Source of the DNA: an uncultured Anaerococcus sp.
Lineage (GTDB): Bacteria > Bacillota > Clostridia > Tissierellales > Peptoniphilaceae
NCBI GenBank assembly: GCA_943913325.1
Contig: CALTXP010000087.1
Location: forward strand, 1-6,197
Reading direction: 5' to 3'
DNA: 6,197 nt
Part shown: one piece after another, positions 5,821 through 6,197 of the stretch
How positions within the stretch are numbered: position 1 is the stretch's first letter
Layout of the letters: each line of letters begins with the position of its first letter
Notes under the pieces: generated by a model
Told to the model about the DNA's origin: nothing
The model's input: only the letters and a program-made list of their open reading frames with translations
Databases searched by the model: none
Program-made: the position numbers and the translations under genes

Positions 5821-6197
5821 CTATCTTTTTTTTATTGCATCATTTTCTAGTTGTAGCCAATAGTTTTTTTCTTCTAGTTTCTTTATTTTTTCTTTTAGTT
5901 GTGCTTCATTTAATGAATTATCTTCTTCAGTGGTTAATTGTGCTGATAATTCTATATTTATATCTTTTGATTTATCTGGTATTTTTGCCATTTTTGAAGG
6001 TCTTCCTCTCTTCTTAGCTTTAAGTCCTTCAATTCCTTTTTTTCTATATTCATTGACCCATTGAGTGATTATCGATGGATTATTGATTTTAAGATTGTTT
6101 GCTAGGCTTTGATAGGACATTTCTCCTGTTAAGTACAAGTTTACTACATTTAGTTTAAATTCTAAAGAGTAATTATTATTTCTTCTTGATACTTTTA
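5821..6197 (-). CDS. IS3-family transposase OrfA (helix-turn-helix subunit), start beyond window
   Basis: OrfA binds the IS ends and provides the N-terminal half of the OrfAB transposase. The frame is open to the right edge and begins KVSRRNNNYSLEFKLNVVNL, so the true start lies outside the window. The TTG at 6138 is not a likely start, because conserved family sequence precedes it. A helix-turn-helix covers MSYQSLANNLKINNPSIITQ and WVNEYRKKG (about 6118-6030), followed by a basic KAKKRGRPSK linker. A leucine-zipper-like coiled coil follows (LNEAQLKEKIKKLEEKNYWLQLEN), which in this family mediates OrfA/OrfAB multimerisation. The frame ends at TAG 5821-5823, directly after an A8 tract, which is abrupt. 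An extra tail in the -1 frame (ELSQMTDTEIRQ...) looks like the missing OrfA end. Confidence 0.85.
   Translation of the reverse strand, partial: KVSRRNNNYSLEFKLNVVNLYLTGEMSYQSLANNLKINNPSIITQWVNEYRKKGIEGLKAKKRGRPSKMAKIPDKSKDINIELSAQLTTEEDNSLNEAQLKEKIKKLEEKNYWLQLENDAIKKR
5825..5833 (-). other. A8G slippery tract at the orfA/orfB junction
   Basis: The complement of 5825-5833 reads AAAAAAAAG. In IS3 elements such as IS150 and IS911 an A6G or A7G tract directs -1 ribosomal frameshifting from orfA to orfB. Here the orfA codons are ATA AAA AAA AGA TAG. OrfB is in the +1 (equal to -2) frame relative to this, not -1. One A fewer would fuse orfA and orfB directly. An A6 or A9 run would restore a longer OrfA with orfB in the -1 frame. 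Confidence 0.7.

Larger units (their letters stand above)
4806..6197 (-). mobile_element. IS3-family (IS150-like group) insertion sequence, right part, cut by window edge
   Basis: The element comprises orfA, orfB with the DDE transposase core, and a terminal repeat beginning TGTAAGGTGACCCC at 4806. This is the family pattern of 5'-TG ends and the ACCCCATAAAGTTGGAC-like core of IS150-type elements. The genes read leftward, so 4806 is the end downstream of orfB. The other end, the orfA start and any 3-4 base target duplication lie beyond 6197. The exact outer base (4806 versus the TG at 4813) is inferred from family form, because the partner repeat is not visible. Confidence 0.85.

Noticed and set aside
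5147..6017. Three rightward open frames (78, 68 and 60 codons) rich in Leu/Phe
   Set aside because: They are antisense to orfB and orfA. The hydrophobic look comes from reading the complement of Lys/Glu-rich coding sequence, not from real membrane proteins.
6136..6138. TTG as the start of OrfA
   Set aside because: The frame continues upstream to the window edge with family-like sequence (YSLEFKLNVVNLYL), so the start must be further right.

Overview
The window is AT-rich DNA with strong AGGAGG-type ribosome binding sites, a GTG start, intrinsic terminators and tightly packed genes. This fits a low-GC Firmicute. The Fe-S helicase-nuclease next to a RlmD-type methyltransferase, and an IS150-like element, would suit an anaerobic Gram-positive coccus (Anaerococcus/Peptoniphilus/Finegoldia type). 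That genus-level guess is recall, not proof.

Layout. Positions 1-54 hold the last codons of a rightward gene entering from the left edge. It converges on a leftward NfsA/FRP-type flavin oxidoreductase gene (71-817), and the two share a hairpin that works best as a leftward terminator. A 64-base gap (818-881) carries two face-to-face promoters and a dyad touching both -10 boxes. To its right is a two-gene operon. The first gene (882-3236) is a RecB-type PD-(D/E)XK nuclease fused to an XPD/DinG-like Fe-S helicase. The second (3214-4584) is a 23S rRNA uracil-C5 methyltransferase of the RlmD/RlmCD family. It overlaps the first by 23 bases and starts at GTG behind its own strong Shine-Dalgarno. 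An 18-bp hairpin terminator closes the operon.

Positions 4662-4805 hold no full gene. They contain a strong orphan Shine-Dalgarno and a 10-13 codon reading frame that resembles the first residues of a response regulator and then stops. From about 4806 to the right edge lies a leftward IS3-family (IS150-like) insertion sequence, cut by the window edge. It has one terminal repeat, two hairpins that would stop rightward transcription entering it, a complete orfB with a DD(35)E triad, and an orfA that runs off the edge.

No new multi-gene system is visible. The points most worth a second look are: (1) the orfA/orfB junction, where an A8G tract puts orfB in the +1 rather than the family's usual -1 frame; (2) the nuclease-Fe-S helicase fusion, coupled to another Fe-S enzyme; (3) the response-regulator-like remnant beside the IS; and (4) three rightward terminators stacked around the IS end.
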